From IMG/VR virus record IMGVR_UViG_3300025543_000138, positions 1 to 29,527 of that record: DNA of 29,527 bases. One strand, written 5' to 3'. This document shows, one piece after another, positions 28,743-29,527 of this stretch; the stretch's first letter is position 1, and the number at the start of each line of letters is the position of its first letter. The stretch is from a virus. A program made the position numbers and the translations under genes. The notes beneath the pieces are model-generated. The model was given only the letters and a program-made list of their open reading frames with translations, had not been told where the DNA came from and did not search any database.

Positions 28743-29527
28743 TATGCTAAAGGATCATAAATGTTATTTACTATTTGTGGTAAACCTACATCGTTAACTT
28801 CAAACGAAAATGTATCAAAAGAATAACCCCTTGACCTACCACACTTAACTGTTACCCAATCTTTGTTTACTGTATTTGCTTCTAATGCTATAACTGTTTC
28901 TGCTTTCTTTTCTAAAAAACTTCCTAAATGTCCAGTACCAAATTTTTGACTACCATAGTTTTGGTGTATAACATTTATAATATGGCATTTGTATTTAGCA
29001 CTCCATTCCATTAATCTTTGTACTAAAGCATTTGATTCTATAATTGAATTGGCATCACTACATAAATCAGCAATACCATCTATTATTATTAAACTTGGTT
29101 TGTTTATTTTGTTTTCTAAATAGTAATCTATAAAATCTATTCGCATTTTATGATCTATTGACCTTAAACCAAATGTATGGTAGTTATTTGTGTTTATACT
29201 TGAATCCATTGTTAATGGTCTTTTAAACACCTTTTGGCAATGCCATAGTCCTTGCTCGGTATCTATGTGTAAAAGATGACCATTACCTTTATGTCCTTTT
29301 AAGTTACCACCGTATATATTTGTTCCACTTAAATATACTGATGCTAATAAAGATATAAAAAATGTTTTCATAGTTTTTGGTGGTGCAGTAACTACCGATA
29401 GGTTTCCGTAAGTTCCTAAAGCAATCGGTACTAATTTATCACCACTTTCAGATTTTAAAAGTTTTTCACCATAACTTAATGCTACTGGTGGATAGTCTAT
29501 TTTTTCATTAATGTTGACTTTACAATC
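28742..29527 (-). CDS. Replicative RecA-like helicase/ATPase, 3' part
   Basis: The gene is open to the right edge and lacks only its first 18 codons, which lie at 263-210. The whole protein is 279 residues. It shows a RecA-fold ATPase core of the RepA/AAA_25/DnaB-like type: a P-loop APPKTMKT (66-73), an HIDTE segment (105-109), Walker B LIIIDG (164-169) and a later INVIHQN strand that fits the sensor position. The P-loop departs from GxxxxGK[T/S], with Ala and Met at the two Gly positions. Its likely role is unwinding or loading at the phage origin, inferred from family and from neighbours (SSB upstream, exonuclease and DnaA-like protein downstream). It shares a TAATG overlap with the sigma-like gene. 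An internal ATG at 29371 would remove the P-loop, so it is not the start. Confidence 0.85.
   Translation of the reverse strand, partial: DCKVNINEKIDYPPVALSYGEKLLKSESGDKLVPIALGTYGNLSVVTAPPKTMKTFFISLLASVYLSGTNIYGGNLKGHKGNGHLLHIDTEQGLWHCQKVFKRPLTMDSSINTNNYHTFGLRSIDHKMRIDFIDYYLENKINKPSLIIIDGIADLCSDANSIIESNALVQRLMEWSAKYKCHIINVIHQNYGSQKFGTGHLGSFLEKKAETVIALEANTVNKDWVTVKCGRSRGYSFDTFSFEVNDVGLPQIVNNIYDPLA
29319..29527. repeat. Right copy of 209-bp terminal direct repeat
   Basis: This is the second copy of the terminal repeat, aligned base for base with 1-209 and differing at 29396 and 29401 only. It encodes the helicase segment around the Walker A loop. The differences change TCC to TCG and TTA to CTA, which leaves the protein unchanged. 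That looks like variation between related phage genomes rather than random sequencing error. Confidence 0.97.

Noticed and set aside
1-29527. Integrase, repressor or other lysogeny genes; tRNA genes; CRISPR arrays; insertion sequences
   Set aside because: I looked for catalytic tyrosine or serine recombinase signatures, cloverleaf-like segments, spaced repeats and transposase motifs and saw none. The NinG and NTP-binding genes do not indicate lysogeny.

Overview
The window is an almost complete genome of a tailed, siphovirus-like phage of a Bacteroidetes (most likely flavobacterial) host. Three things point to that host. The DNA is very AT-rich. Start codons lack Shine-Dalgarno sequences and follow A-rich leaders. 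At least one promoter fits the Bacteroidetes pattern TTG-N19-TAnnTTTG. The first 209 bases recur at the right end (29319-29527) with two synonymous differences, so the map closes into a circle of about 29,318 bp. The replicative helicase gene spans that junction. Every gene I can support lies on the minus strand, so the genome reads from high to low coordinates. I see no integrase, tRNA, CRISPR array or insertion sequence.

Early and replication region (3560 down to 1, then 29527 down to about 24259). It holds a NinG-like recombination protein, a ParB-like/N6-N4 methyltransferase fusion with a possible nuclease partner, an SSB-like protein, a RecA-fold helicase, a sigma-factor-like protein, a possible PD-(D/E)XK nuclease, a FEN-type 5'-3' exonuclease, a C5-cytosine methyltransferase and a protein with only the DNA-binding domain of DnaA. 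Many tiny genes are packed between them with ATGA or TAATG overlaps.

Packaging and morphogenesis region (24203 down to about 8495). In transcription order: small and large terminase, three tiny genes, a terminator, tail-assembly chaperone (with an apparent -1 frameshift on a T10 run), tail terminator, gp10-like protein, two large tail proteins, tape measure, XkdF-like prohead protease, a tandem pair of paralogues, a Cys-rich small protein, scaffold-like protein, major capsid, a terminator, tail-tube candidate, a terminator, a structural protein, portal (with C-terminal extensions) and head-tail adaptor.

Adsorption and lysis region (8498 down to 3756). It holds a repeat-rich tail fibre, a second tandem paralogue pair, a coiled-coil protein, an M15-type endolysin, small genes and two holin-like membrane proteins. 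A gene-free, extremely AT-rich stretch (3561-3755) separates this from the early genes.

The most interesting regulatory signal is a 9-bp motif, CGTTATATA on the minus strand. I found it five times, each just upstream of a morphogenesis gene and twice directly after an intrinsic terminator. Together with the phage's sigma-like gene, it suggests a phage-specific late-promoter system, possibly making nearly leaderless mRNAs.
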